Assembly (NCBI GenBank): GCA_023101885.1
Contig: JALPQD010000409.1
Location: forward strand, 1,452,610-1,516,609
Direction: 5' to 3'
Length of the DNA: 64,000 nucleotides
Source of the DNA: Typhlomys cinereus
Lineage: Eukaryota > Chordata > Mammalia > Rodentia > Platacanthomyidae
Of this stretch, positions 24,515-35,214 are shown one piece after another. The first letter of the stretch is position 1. Every line of letters starts with the position of its first letter. The notes beneath the pieces were generated by a model. It searched no databases. It saw nothing but the letters and a program-made list of their open reading frames with translations, and was not told the origin of the DNA. The position numbers and the translations under genes were made by a program.

Positions 24515-24751
24515 AAAAATGTGTTTATTCAAGGACTGCAAGTAAGTAATGAGACATCTGGTTAAGTTCACAGACTTTCCTTCCTGATCATTTGCAACTG
24601 ATGGGGTATGATCTCACCAGAAGGGGAGAGCATATACTCTGGCAGATAGAAAGTAACCATTTTGCAAATGGGTGATTGACCCCACCCTCACCGAGGTCTC
24701 CTACTTTTATTACATCTACCTTTGAATGTACTCATAAAAAGACTCTAACAG

Positions 24752-25026
24752 TGGGCTGGAGAGGTGGCTCAGGGGTTAAGCCTCCGCCTTGCAGGCGGAA
24801 GGTCCCGAGTTCGGATCCCAGATCCCATGTATAGACGCCAGGCGGAAGCGGGGGCCGCCTGCGCTTCTGGTCCTGGTAGGGCGGAGCCTGTGAATCCCAG
24901 GGCAGAAGGAGATGGAGGCGTCCATGGTAGTTCGCGAATTCGTCCGTGGTTCTACACATACACAGACACACACATATACACACACACACGTGCGCGCACA
25001 TACACACAGTTGAATAAAAAAAAAAA
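24752..25026 (+). mobile_element. tRNA-headed SINE (young local family), sense, nested in an L1 tail
   Basis: GGGCTGGAGAGGTGGCTCAGG head, anticodon-like stem-loop CCGCCTTGCAGGCGG, CpG-rich body, (AC)n block with some CG steps, then CAGTTGAATAAAA and an A-tail. The perfect 16-bp duplication is aaaaagactctaacag, at 24736-24751 and 25027-25042. Many CpGs survive, so it is a recent insertion, younger than its L1 host. Confidence 0.95.
24765..24817 (+). promoter_or_regulatory. Internal RNA polymerase III promoter of the SINE (A and B boxes)
   Basis: A box tggctcagggg (24765-24775) and B box gagttcggatc (24807-24817) fit the tRNA internal promoter consensus and spacing. The loop between them reads CTTGCAG, like an Ala(TGC) anticodon loop. 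The same boxes are present in the sense copy at 51241. Confidence 0.75.
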
Positions 25027-25705
25027 AAAAAGACTCTAACAGGTTTTTATCACTGGCCAGCGGGTGACATCCAATACCCATCAGGATGGAGCCAAGGGCA
25101 TTGCAGGAGCAGCAAAACTGAAAAAAAATCAACAAAACCATAATTCAGAACATCAGAGACTCTATATCAACCACCTGGAATCAAGCCTTCCCAATTTCTC
25201 CCCATCCTGAAGCTCAGGGAAATTTGCAGAAGAGGGGGCGGTAAGATTGTAAGAGCACAAGGATGGGAAGAGTAATGATATGCAAGATACTCCACACAAG
25301 TTAGAGCCGAAGCAATCCTAATAGTACTTTGCATCCCCTGCGCAATGTCCAACACATTATCAATCTCACAAAGTCTAGCACGGACTAAAGGGACTAGGAT
25401 CCTTGGAGGCTAGGGATTGACAGCCACAGTAGTGTTCCTATGCTTAAGGGGAACACAGGAAAGGGTTCTGGGAAATGTCGCTGAGTCCTTGCACCTCATC
25501 GGAGAGGAGGACCCAGAGGAGAGTTTGGCATGCACATTAAAGGATGCTCTGGGGATGGGAGGGAGAGGCAATGGGGGATGAAGAGGGAGTGGGAGGTGGA
25601 GGGAGGGAGGGGACCTGTGTACCTGTTAAGTTTGTATGAGCGGAAATAAAAAAATAAATAAAATAAAATATATAAAGACATACAAGTGAAAAAAATGTGT
25701 TTATT

Positions 25706-26165
25706 TCCATGTCCTCTCTACCTAACTTCCCTCTCATTAGTTCGCCTACCTTTCACAATCTAGACATGCCCCTTCTGCCTTCATGTTCTTTTGCATGTGT
25801 TGATCATGGGATTTCTTTTAAGGCAACTGTGCCAGTACGGGGTCAGGTCCCTGTGGTAGTTTAAGTGGCACTTCAGTGGTAAATCCACAGGTGGGGAAGC
25901 TTTCCTTTTCTTTTCCAGAGCATGTTCCAGAAATTCCCTTTGAGTGTTGTTGCTCCTCCTGAGATCCTCATTAGTCCACAGGGATATGATAATATATATA
26001 GTGGAAGATGAATTCATAATAGTCAGTCCCTGGGTGCAGCAGCCCTGACCTGATTGGAGTCTCATGGCTGGCAGTACATCTCCCTACCTTTAGAATCTTA
26101 CACTCCTACTGCACCCTCTTCCATGAGATTCCTTAGTCTTTGGATGGTGAGAGATTATGAGTGTT
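25706..26165 (-). mobile_element. Old antisense L1 3'UTR-like segment
   Basis: Blocks such as 'ctcctgagatcctcattag', 'cttacactcctactgcaccctctt' and 'ccttagtctttggatggtgagag' correspond to the antisense L1 3'UTR, in the same order as at 6565-7240. It directly precedes the antisense start of ORF2. Confidence 0.5.
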
Positions 26166-26169
26166 ACTA

Positions 26170-26650
26170 GGATCTCAAATAAACTGAAATATGACAATTT
26201 ATGGTTTTCGACATCATTCCATTACTAGGGTACATCTTGTGTTTGAAGTCTGTTTTGCAGGATATTAGGATGATAACTCCTGTTTATTTCTTTCCATTTG
26301 CTTGGAGTATTTTGACAAGCTTTTCAACTTGTAAAGTGAGGTGAACTTCTTGGAGGATGAATATTGAAGGGTTGTGATTTTAATCCATGATATATTTTAA
26401 TGTCTCTTTATTGGGGTGTTGAATATACTGAGGTTTAAGCTTATGATTAAGAAGTGTTTGCTGATTCCTGTCATTTTGTGAAATCTGTGATTTTTATGCT
26501 TATTGTTCTTTGCTTAATAGATGTATTGGCATTATTTTTCTCTTCCATCCTCTTGAATATGTTTCTCATTTTCTTCAGTCTTTAGTATTTTTCTCATGTC
26601 TTCTATAGACCTGGTTTCGTAGACATGTATTTATTTTATTTTTGCTATGG
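26170..26650 (-). pseudogene. Old L1 ORF2, amino-terminal (endonuclease) start, degraded
   Basis: Minus-strand translation gives SKHFLIISLNLSIFNTPIKRH and later pieces equivalent to NPSI-LQE-HLT and KILQANGKK--GVIILIS of the L1 endonuclease start, with frameshifts. Only about the first 100 codons are present; after that the sequence changes to a 3'UTR-like region, so most of ORF2 is missing. Confidence 0.65.
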
Positions 26651-27370
26651 ATGATTGTTCTTTTTTTCTTCAATATTTACTGATAGTTTTTCTGGATACA
26701 ACAGCCTAGGATGGCATTTTTGATCATTCATGACTTGAAGAATGCCTCTTCAAGCTCTTCTAGATTTTACTGTTTCATTGAAAAGTCAGTTGTTACCCTG
26801 ACAAGATTGTTTTTAAATGTGACATACTTTTCCTTTCTTGCAACTATCAAAATTTTCCCTTTATCCTATATATAGAGTATTTTGACTATTATTTGCCATG
26901 AAGACTTTCTATTTTAGTTATATCTGATTGTTGTGTGGTATGCATCTTGTATTTGGCCAGTGATTTCTTTCCTTAGATGCTTAGATTTGGAACATTCTCA
27001 TTTATGATGGTGTGAAAAATACGTTTTGGAGTGCTTTCAAGATTTATTTTTGTTCTGTAATTCCATGAATGTGAATGTGTGACTTCTTTGTGGTGTCCCA
27101 TAACACTTGAATAAATATGCATTTCTCATATTTTAGGAACTTTTTCAGCTTCTTTAATTGGAAAATTTTGTTCTATCATCTTGCTTTCTAGAGCTTTTAT
27201 TTTATCTTCTGTATAAAGAGGTCTGTTGGTTTGACTTCCTGCTAGGTATTTGACTGCAGACATCTTGGTTTTTATTTCAACTTTAATTTTGACTTGGGAT
27301 TTTCTCAAATGTTCTATGCTTATTTTTGTTCTTTTTCTTTTTCTTCACCTTTAACTGCTTATTATTTTCC
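26651..27370 (-). pseudogene. Old L1 ORF1 (RNA-binding chaperone), degraded
   Basis: Minus-strand translation shows the carboxy-terminal ORF1 pattern: KEKYVTFKNNLVRVTTDFSM, then QKCHPRLLYPEKLSVNIEE. Upstream is a coiled-coil-like part with KIKALESKMIEQNFPIKEAEK (27126-27308). It contains several stops and frameshifts. The ORF1-ORF2 order agrees with a single antisense L1 spanning 26170-27370. Confidence 0.7.
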
Positions 27371-28300
27371 TGCTCATATGTGTTCATACATTTATTAACT
27401 TCCTCTTGGAATTCGTCTCATTCCTTTAGTAGTTCCTGTGGCAATACTTTTACCATATTAATAACAGCTTATTGGAATTCATTATCTTGACTCTTGTTTT
27501 CTCTGCTAATACCCAGAAATATTCTGTTTGGAATATATTGTTATTGGGTTGGTTATTTTTTTGGGGGGGTGGAGACATTTTGTTTTTTCCTAGATTTTGG
27601 TGCATATTGTGGTTTCACAACATGACGTGGCTCCTTATGTTAGGTTTGTGGTTGCTTTCATTTTAACATTTTTCTCACTCTTCTGAGTCAGATGGGGTTT
27701 ACTGACTTTCATAATTGTTCAAGTAGCCTCCCTGTATTTGGAAGAAATGATTTTGTTTAAGGATTAGTCTATGGTTACATGGTATTATGTATATGGTTGC
27801 TACAGTGCATTTGGGTGTGTAAATTAGACTGGTTTTGGAGGTAAAAGGATTTATGTTCTAATTTTAGTTAAGTAGTTGAGATTGAGATTAATGTTTGATA
27901 TGTGAGGTTTGGCATAACTGTGTAAACTGTTTCAAGAATTTAGGATAGTGTAGGTAAAGTAGCTAGAAATGTGTGTGATACAGTTGAGTGAGAGAAAATA
28001 GGGTTTATTAGGGGCTACAAACTAGGGATGGGTGCAATTTATAGAGGTCTTAAGCAGAGTGACTATTATGTGAGAATAAATGAAAATAAAATGTGTTACT
28101 TATCATTGGATCATGTTTTTGTTCTGCTTAAGTTGTGTCATACTCAGGGTCCTTGCTTGAATAACATCAGTTATAAGACTTATGTTTATGTGGTGTCTTA
28201 CAGATTTTTGGATTTTTTTTTTAACAATTGAAAGGGGACAGCAAGGAAACTGCACACTGAGGGCTGCCTGAGGCTGCCAGGTCTCAGTCTGAAGTCCTTT
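27371..28300 (-). other. Possible 5' part (ORF1 start and 5'UTR) of the old antisense L1
   Basis: Position and orientation suggest the ORF1 start and 5'UTR of the antisense L1, but no peptide or motif proves it. T/G-rich on the plus strand. Confidence 0.3.
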
Positions 28301-29326
28301 GACCAACTTCACTCTATTCCTGAAGTTATCCTCAGGCTGTCCCTTAGCTCTTGGGTATCCAATATCACGGGAGTCTTCATTGAAACTAAGTCTTCAGTTT
28401 CATACCTTCCCACAGTAGGCTTTCAGGGATTCTTTATAGGAACTCTGACTTGCCTCCACATTTCCTGGCCTCCACAGCTTTCTAAAACTGTTACAAAATA
28501 TTTCAGGACCCCCTTAGTCTTGCATTCTTAACATCTGCAAAATCAGTAGTATAGGCAAAATGCTTCTAAGTCCTGCAGTCAACTCATAATGGAGCCCATT
28601 CTCTTGACCTTAGTTTCATTATCACTTGTATTTTCCATACTGACCCTGAAGAAATAATTTTATACTAACTGGTTTTGTGTTGTTCCCAGCATGGAATCCC
28701 TTCAATGACATTATCATTTGGAGCTCTATTCTTTCAAATGAATTTGAATTTTCACAAGAAAGAGTTTTCTGTGAGTACAGTATGGTCTTACTCCCAGAAC
28801 ATTTTCTATTTTTTTCAGCCAAGCTTAGTAGAGGTAATGTCTCCAATAATTATAGCAGCTTTCTTAGAAGTTGTTATATCAGAGTGTACATGACATTCTG
28901 CTTTGATATCCTTTCTCCAGAACAAATGAGGTCATTAATCTTAAATTCATTGTCATCCAAATTTTCAGGATATGGATTGAGTGCAAGTACATTCTTTGAC
29001 AGAAAATAAAAATTGGCCCCCAGTCTGACTCTCTATAGAATGCTTGTTTATCTCCAAAAACTTATGACCAGGATTACTATTGTTTGAGTATCAATTCACA
29101 TCCTGATATACCAACCTTCCATTAGAATGACCTGTTAAGTTTTTTTTTACAGCCTTTTAGAACTTCTGGTTCACAGCAATAAACGCTACAACATCATCCT
29201 GTACAGCAGTTCTAAAAACCTAAAAGGCTTATAACTGTCAGTAATTATCTCTTACTCTATAACACCAGTTTTCTATATTAGTTATTTTTCTAGTTGCTAT
29301 GAGAAAATACACTGACAAAACAACTT
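28301..29326. other. No gene recognised; unassigned, possibly repeat-derived
   Basis: A 110-codon plus-strand frame (28677-29009) has no known motif. Phrases such as 'aagtcctgcagtcaactcataatgg' loosely recall rodent repeat text, but I cannot assign a family. Confidence 0.35.
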
Positions 29327-29339
29327 AAGGAAATCTTTA

Positions 29340-29668
29340 TTTTTTTTTAGTTTTTTAAAATTTTTTTATTTTTTTATTTATTATTTATTCAATTGTGCGT
29401 GTATGCATGTGTGCGCATGTGTATATGTATGTGTGGGTATGTATGTATGCGTGTGTAGAACCACGGACGAATTCAGGAACCACCATGGACGCCTCCACCT
29501 CCTCCTTGTTTACTCTGCCCGGGGATTCACAGGCTCCGCCCTACCAGGACCAGAAACGCAGGCCACCCCCGCTTCTGCCCCGCATCTATACATGGGGTCT
29601 AGGCTGGGAACTCAGGACCTTTCGCCTGCAAGGCAGAAGCTTAACCCCTGAGCCACCTCTCCAGCCCC
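29340..29668 (-). mobile_element. tRNA-headed SINE (young local family), antisense
   Basis: The same family as 7369 and 15836, with a long T-rich tail complement at the left. Flanks aggaaatcttt lie at 29328-29338 and 29669-29679, a perfect 11-bp duplication. Confidence 0.92.
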
Positions 29669-29689
29669 AGGAAATCTTTCTTTTAAGTC

Positions 29690-31380
29690 ACTGTTTGAGG
29701 TCATAGCTGATCATAGCAAGAATTTATAGAGGCTTCATAAGACTAGTTTTCATGAAAATCTGTTATTCAGTTACAACTAATTTTAAAATTAACTTTTCTA
29801 CAGTATTTTAAATAGTTTGATTATTAAGTAGCCAGTTATTTTATAATTAAAAGTGGTAATATGTTCTATTTATTCCATATTTATTCTCAAGAAAGTTTAA
29901 AATGCCACATTAGAATGTGGAGCTGGAAAGTGTGACCTTTTTAACATTTCAAACATCCAAATTAAATATAGAGAAAATTTGAGAAGTGACAATGAACAGT
30001 GCAAATATTTTGATTAGGTTTGCAAATCTCAGTCATTTTTGAGTTCTTCACAGAATCTCCAGCATGTATTTATCTACAATTTTATAATGTACATTCCTTA
30101 AACTTACAGAACTTTATTTCTCTAAAGATAATGAAATATTGAATTTTGGACTCTTGTTTATAAATTTTTCAAGTGAGGTTATTCTTAAAAATTAATCCAC
30201 AAATCTTAGTTTCAACAGAGATTTTGGTCTTGCTTATAAACTTTACACTTTCAAATCACATAACCTGTATTTCTCTTGACAAAAATTCATTACACATTGA
30301 TATGTCTGAAACTGTAGTTACTTTAAATATTAATAAATGTATCATAAGATTTTTGTAGTGTAATTTTCTAGTAATGAATCAAAAGCTGACAAATTTTCTT
30401 TTCCTAGAATTACAAAGAATATTATATATATTGGTATTATCAAATACTCAAAGTACAGTTTATGTGTATATTTGTTTCTTTTCAGATTAGTAGGTTTCAT
30501 ACATTAATACTTAAAAAAAGAAGGAATTTGAAGTTTTAGCAGAAAAACGGGAGGCATTTGAAGTCCATGATCAAATTGTACTTGATTTGGTGAAGGTTTT
30601 GTAAGTTTTGTGAGTCTCTCCTTATATAACATGAGGCATTTAAGCATTTCATGTGTGCTACCAGAGGTACTCTACTTCAAGATGACAATGATCAGATACA
30701 ACCAGGAGGAAACAATTAAACTATAGAAAATCTACTTATGCTTTCCAAAACATTAATCTATCTGTCAAAGATCATATTTTAATGAATCACATTTCTAAGT
30801 ATTTGTCTAATTTTTCACTTTTATAAGCCGTAGACCAGAAGAATTATCTTTCCAGAATTTTATTATCTTTAGGTAATTTTTCTTTGCAGAATACAATAAG
30901 CACTTTGTTAGTTATAAGAAAGTAGAGTCTCTTCCCCATGCTCCCAAATAATTTCTAAGCAAGAATAGATTTTCATGAAACTGATCATCAAGGACTTAAG
31001 TTTGACATTCTATATCTTCTTTAGTTTTCTCAGGAACACCAATGTTACAAGCTCAAATTTGGAACTTCATCCCATAGGTAGCTATAGAATAATGAAATAT
31101 TTTAAAATAGGCAAAGGATTTCCAAGGAATATTCACTTACAACAATTAGGCATCTGGTGAGAATAACCCTAATCCAGGTACCCTAGGATGGCATTATCTA
31201 AAGGACCTGTAATTTTGAGAAATCATTTACTTCTTGATTATGGTCACCCTACAAAACGAGTGAGCATAAATGTTGTACAACAGATCATTCATAGAAGTTG
31301 ATTGAGAATTTCAATTCCTCAGATACTTAAAGGCAATTTGTCATTGTGAGAGAGATCACATTTTCTGCCAACAGATGTGT
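29690..31380. other. AT-rich sequence with no recognised feature
   Basis: Nothing that I can support over about 1.7 kb; the only open frames are about 60 codons without motif. Confidence 0.55.
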
Positions 31381-31384
31381 TTAA

Positions 31385-31700
31385 TTCCATGTTGTTGTTA
31401 CTTATTTATTTATTTATTATGCTTATTTAGTGTGTATGTGTATGTGTGCATGTGTGTGTGTCTGTGTGTGTGTGTGTGTGTGTATCAGGGGGCAATTTAT
31501 GGCCCTATGGAGGACCAAAGATGACTTCAGGAATCATCTTAGATTGCTTATACCTCCTTTCTGCTTCACACTGGGATTTCCCAGGCTCCATCTATCAGGT
31601 CCCTATGTGCAGTCTACTGTCTTTTAAACCTGATATTTTACCTGGTACCTAGGTTCTGAACTCAGGACCTTCTGCTTTTGAGCCATCTCTCCAGCCTCCT
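31385..31700 (-). mobile_element. Older, diverged member of the tRNA-headed SINE family, antisense
   Basis: It has the same order as the young SINE: a (TG)n block, 'ggaccaaagatgacttcaggaatcatctt', 'cctcctttctgcttcacactgggatttcccaggctcc', 'gaactcaggaccttctgc' and 'gagccatctctccagcc'. It has many substitutions and few CpGs. A short attccat pair flanks it (31384-31390; 31702-31708). Confidence 0.7.
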
Positions 31701-31774
31701 GATTCCATTTTTTAAGTCCATGGACCATTAACTTCTTCTGTCATGGGATCTTTTCTTTTCTTTTGCTTAGAGGG

Positions 31775-31910
31775 TTAAGGCACAGTGTATTAGAGGAGAA
31801 AAAGAATGGAAATCACAGACATGGAGTCCATTAGAGGCAAGAAAGTAGAAAAGAACTCACAAATATGGAATCCAAGAGGACATTATTAAAAGTTGGGGTT
31901 CATTGATTCT
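31775..31910 (-). mobile_element. LTR fragment related to 33510-33650
   Basis: 'ttagaggagaaaaagaatgg' followed by 'tcacagacatggagtccat' and 'gaggcaag' matches the segment at about 33524-33582 in the same orientation. Only the U5/R end seems to be present. Confidence 0.45.
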
Positions 31911-32029
31911 GTGAAAATAAATCTGATGTTAACCAGTACTGAAGAGTAAGAATTGAAGACAGTCATTCTTCACTGCTAGTTTTTAATGTGTTTTTTAATG
32001 ACATTGAAAAGCTCAAATGTAGGTGTATG

Positions 32030-33480
32030 AGTTTATTTCTGGGTCTTACAGTCTAATGCATAGATATATGTGTGTGTGTTGGAGCCAGATGATGTTGTCT
32101 GTATTACTATAGATTTGTAGTATAAAGGTTTGATATGATGATCCTACCAAAGGTTTTATTACTTAGATTTTTTTTTTGGCTATTCTGGGCCTTTTATGCT
32201 TCCACATGAATGCTGAGATTGCTTTATCAATTTCTGCAAAGAATTGTCTTGGAATTTGGCAGGAAGTGTGTTTAATCTGTATATTGCTTTTCGTAGGATG
32301 ATCATTTTTACAATATTAATTCTACAGATCCAAGAATATATTGCATAGGTCTCTCATATCCTTGGTTAGATTTATTACAAATATTTCATTTTAGTTTTTG
32401 GAGCTTTACAACATAAAATTGTTTCTCTTAGGTCTTTCTCACTTTTTTCATGTTCTGTGTGTAGTAAAACCACTGATTTTTAAATATAAATATTTTTTTC
32501 TTTTTTATTACATTTTTGCCTAGTTATACAAGATCAATAGGTACTTCCTTCTTCTTTTCCCTCCTACCTCCCTTCCCTCCTGTTGTACCACATTACACTC
32601 TTCCCACCCCCCTCCCTGCCTCCTGCCATTTAACTGAACAAATTTCTTAGTTCTAGGAGTTTCCTGGTATAACTTTGAGGGTCTCTCAAGTTTAGTATCA
32701 TATCATCTGCAAATATGAATACCTTCACTTCTTTCTTTCCTATTTGTATCCATTTATCTCCTTCTCTTGTCTTATGGCACTAGCTAAGACTTCAAGTACA
32801 ATATTAAACAGAAGTGGTAAGCCTGGGCAAGCTTGTCTAGTACCAGATCTAAGGGGAGTGCTTCCACTTTTTGACAATTTATGATGATCCTTGTTATAGA
32901 CGTCTTCTATATGGCCTTTATTATGTTGATATATATTCCTTCCATCCCTTTTGTATTCAGGGCTTTTATCATAAAGGGGTATTGTATTTTGTCAAAAGCT
33001 TTTTCTGCATAAATCAAGACAATCATGAGATTTTTGTTGTTGCATTTGTTTATGAGTTACACGTATTAATTTGCATGCATATTTGAAACAACCTTGTGTC
33101 CCTGGAATAAATCCAACCTGGTTATAGTAAAAGATCTTTATGATATGTTTTTGAATTTGGTATGCAAAAATTTTGTTGAGGATCCTTGAATTGATGCTCA
33201 TCAATGAGATTAGACTATAGTTTTCTTTTTTATTGTGTCCATTTTTTAGTTTGTGGATCAGTGTATAATTGACTTCATATAAAGTGTTTGGCAGTGTTCC
33301 TTCCTATTCTATTTTGTGGAGTAGTTTAAAAAATTGTGGTGTCAATTTTTCTTTAAATGATTAGTAGACTTTTGCATTGAATCTATATAGTCCTGTTACA
33401 TTTTTGGATCAGAGATTTGTAATTTCTTTCTTAAATTTCTCACTTTCTATAGTGATGTAGGGCTTTATGTCCAGGATTCA
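32030..33480 (-). mobile_element. Old antisense L1 ORF2 fragment (reverse transcriptase region)
   Basis: The minus strand encodes L1 reverse transcriptase pieces: [20 protein letters not shown] and [27 protein letters not shown] (about 33060-33200), and the complement of FADD around 32700. The order is consistent but there are many frameshifts. It is interrupted by a short L1 tail at 32490-32640. Confidence 0.8.
32490..32640 (-). mobile_element. Short nested L1 tail, antisense
   Basis: A T-rich run, then 'gcctagttatacaagatcaatagg' and a C/T-rich tract form the reverse complement of the L1 3' end, interrupting the antisense ORF2. About 150 bp, so heavily 5'-truncated. Confidence 0.75.
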
Positions 33481-33489
33481 AAGATTGAA

Positions 33490-33950
33490 ACCCGTACACA
33501 TGTAGAGGAGTAAGGCAGATTTTAGTAGAGGAGAAAAAGAATGGTACTCACAGACAATGAGTCCATGAGGCAAGAGAGCTGAAAGGATTGAGTCCATGAG
33601 GGGCAAGATAACAAAAGATGGTTGGCAAGGAAAGGGATATTTATTCGGTTAGGCAGGCCCAAGAAATACTGCTTTTCCTTATTGGTTAGCTTCAGTTTCT
33701 GAAAACCTAATTTGAGATTTTTTGATTTACTACATCTCATTGGTCTATTCATACCAGGACCCAACCCAGGTGTCCTTATCACAGACCTCATGTTGTAGCT
33801 ATTTCTTTTAAGGAATTTAGCTTATCTGAAATGGGTAGCTCATTTCCATATACTTTCCTAGACAGAGGTTGAGGGAAGTTGTGGACCTTACTCTATGTGT
33901 GATTAGAACAGTTCATTTAAATTAATAGGGTGCGTTCCTTCAGGATAATC
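33490..33950 (-). mobile_element. LTR-like sequence, antisense
   Basis: On the minus strand two CCAAT boxes (about 33682 and 33742) precede AATAAAT (about 33640), followed by a U5-like region shared with 31775-31910. No clear terminal repeats or target duplication; class not determined. Confidence 0.42.
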
Positions 33951-34239
33951 CCAGCAGTAGGAGATGAGCTTCCAAATCCTTCAATGAATTTTTCCACCAT
34001 GGCTTTGTTCTGAAATTTCCTAAATAAGACCGTTTAAGTAATTCAATTCTTCCTTATTAAACTTTGGTGTTTCTGTCACCCTGAAAATTTAGTCAAAGTG
34101 GATCAAAGAATCCAGTGTTACAGCAGAGATTGTAAAAAAAAAAAATGAAAGAATAGATAGTACATTGAACTGATTGGCCTTGGTTGCCTTTTTCTGAATC
34201 AGACTCCAAATGCACGGGGAATATATCCCCACTCAACAG

Positions 34240-35050
34240 TGAGATAACATGAAATTAAAAAGTTTCTTTTCAGTAAAAGAGATTGTTAACTAAGAAAAAA
34301 AGCAACCCATGAGATGGAAGAAAATCTTCACTATCAGAGAGGAAACCAGCATTTAGACTATACAAAGAGCTCAAGAAATTAAGTACCAAGAAGGCAAGCA
34401 ACCCAATTATAAAAGCAGGACTTAAAAATCAAAATAAATTTCCTTCAGGATGAAATTTCAAAATGCAACAAATATGTTAAAAGATATCCTGCTTCCCTAG
34501 GAAATAGGGAAATGAAAATTAAAACCACCCTGAGATAATCATCTCACTACAGTTGTAATGGCTAAGTCCAAAACACAAACACATAAAATTCTGGCAAGGA
34601 TATAAGAAGAATGGAGCTCTCACATATCCCTAGTAGGAATGTAAACATGATTCCTTTTGGAGATCATTATATAGGTTTACAAAAAAATTAAAAATCAAAA
34701 TACCATATCACCCAGCTATGCCACTACTGGGAATATTTCCAAACAAAGCTACATCTTACTTTAGAGACACCAACACAGTAATGATCATTGTAACTCTATT
34801 CATAATAACCAAGATAAGAAATCAGCTTAGATGTCCAACATTAGATAACTGGACTGTGAAGATGAGGAATACATAAAAAATTGAATATTATTCAGCTGTC
34901 AAGAAAAATGAATTAATGAAATTTGCTGGTAAATGGATGGAGGTAGAAAAAATAATACTGAGCAAATTGTCCCACACATAGAAATATAGGTGCTGCATGT
35001 TCACCCTTATAAGTGGAACCTAGCATTTAATTCTGAAATGACACACTCGA
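34240..35050 (+). mobile_element. Old L1 ORF2 carboxy-terminal fragment, sense
   Basis: Worn codons for the ORF2 end: 'agagattgttaactaag', 'tggaagaaaatcttcac', 'gaatattattcagctgtcaag' and 'gtaaatggatggagg', ending with the complement of the ORF2 stop region. About 160 bp of unassigned C-rich sequence (35051-35214) separates it from the next L1. Confidence 0.8.
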
Positions 35051-35214
35051 AGGGAAACATCTGCACGACTCCCCCCACCCCCTGTGCTTTCCAAACATTC
35101 CTATCCACTGAGTGACAGCCTCTGGGCCTGCTCACCCTCCAGAGGATTCTCTCCTGTCTTGACCCCTAAGTTTCCCATGCACCATAAGTTTTGGTAGGTT
35201 GTGTCTTCCTTGCA

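Larger units (their letters stand above)
24530..25690 (+). mobile_element. 5'-truncated L1 (3'UTR) with perfect 15-bp target-site duplication
   Basis: A long L1 3'UTR from the 'caaggactgcaagtaagtaatgagacatctgg' module to the A-tail, with a G-rich tract at about 25555-25615 and 'gtttgtatgagcgg' before the tail. The duplication aaaaatgtgtttatt is at 24515-24529 and 25691-25705. A SINE is inserted at 24752-25026. Confidence 0.93.

Noticed and set aside
24752..24830. A genuine tRNA-Ala gene
   Set aside because: The cloverleaf is incomplete, the sequence continues into a SINE body and A-tail, and it is repeated many times.
24732..25141. Overlapping open frames of 91-121 codons on both strands over the SINE
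   Set aside because: They arise from the GC-rich SINE body and the (AC)n block, which lack stops. The same frames recur in every SINE copy and have no protein features.
28677..29009. 110-codon frame as a possible exon or gene
   Set aside because: No recognisable domain, no splice sites that I can support, in a repeat-rich area.
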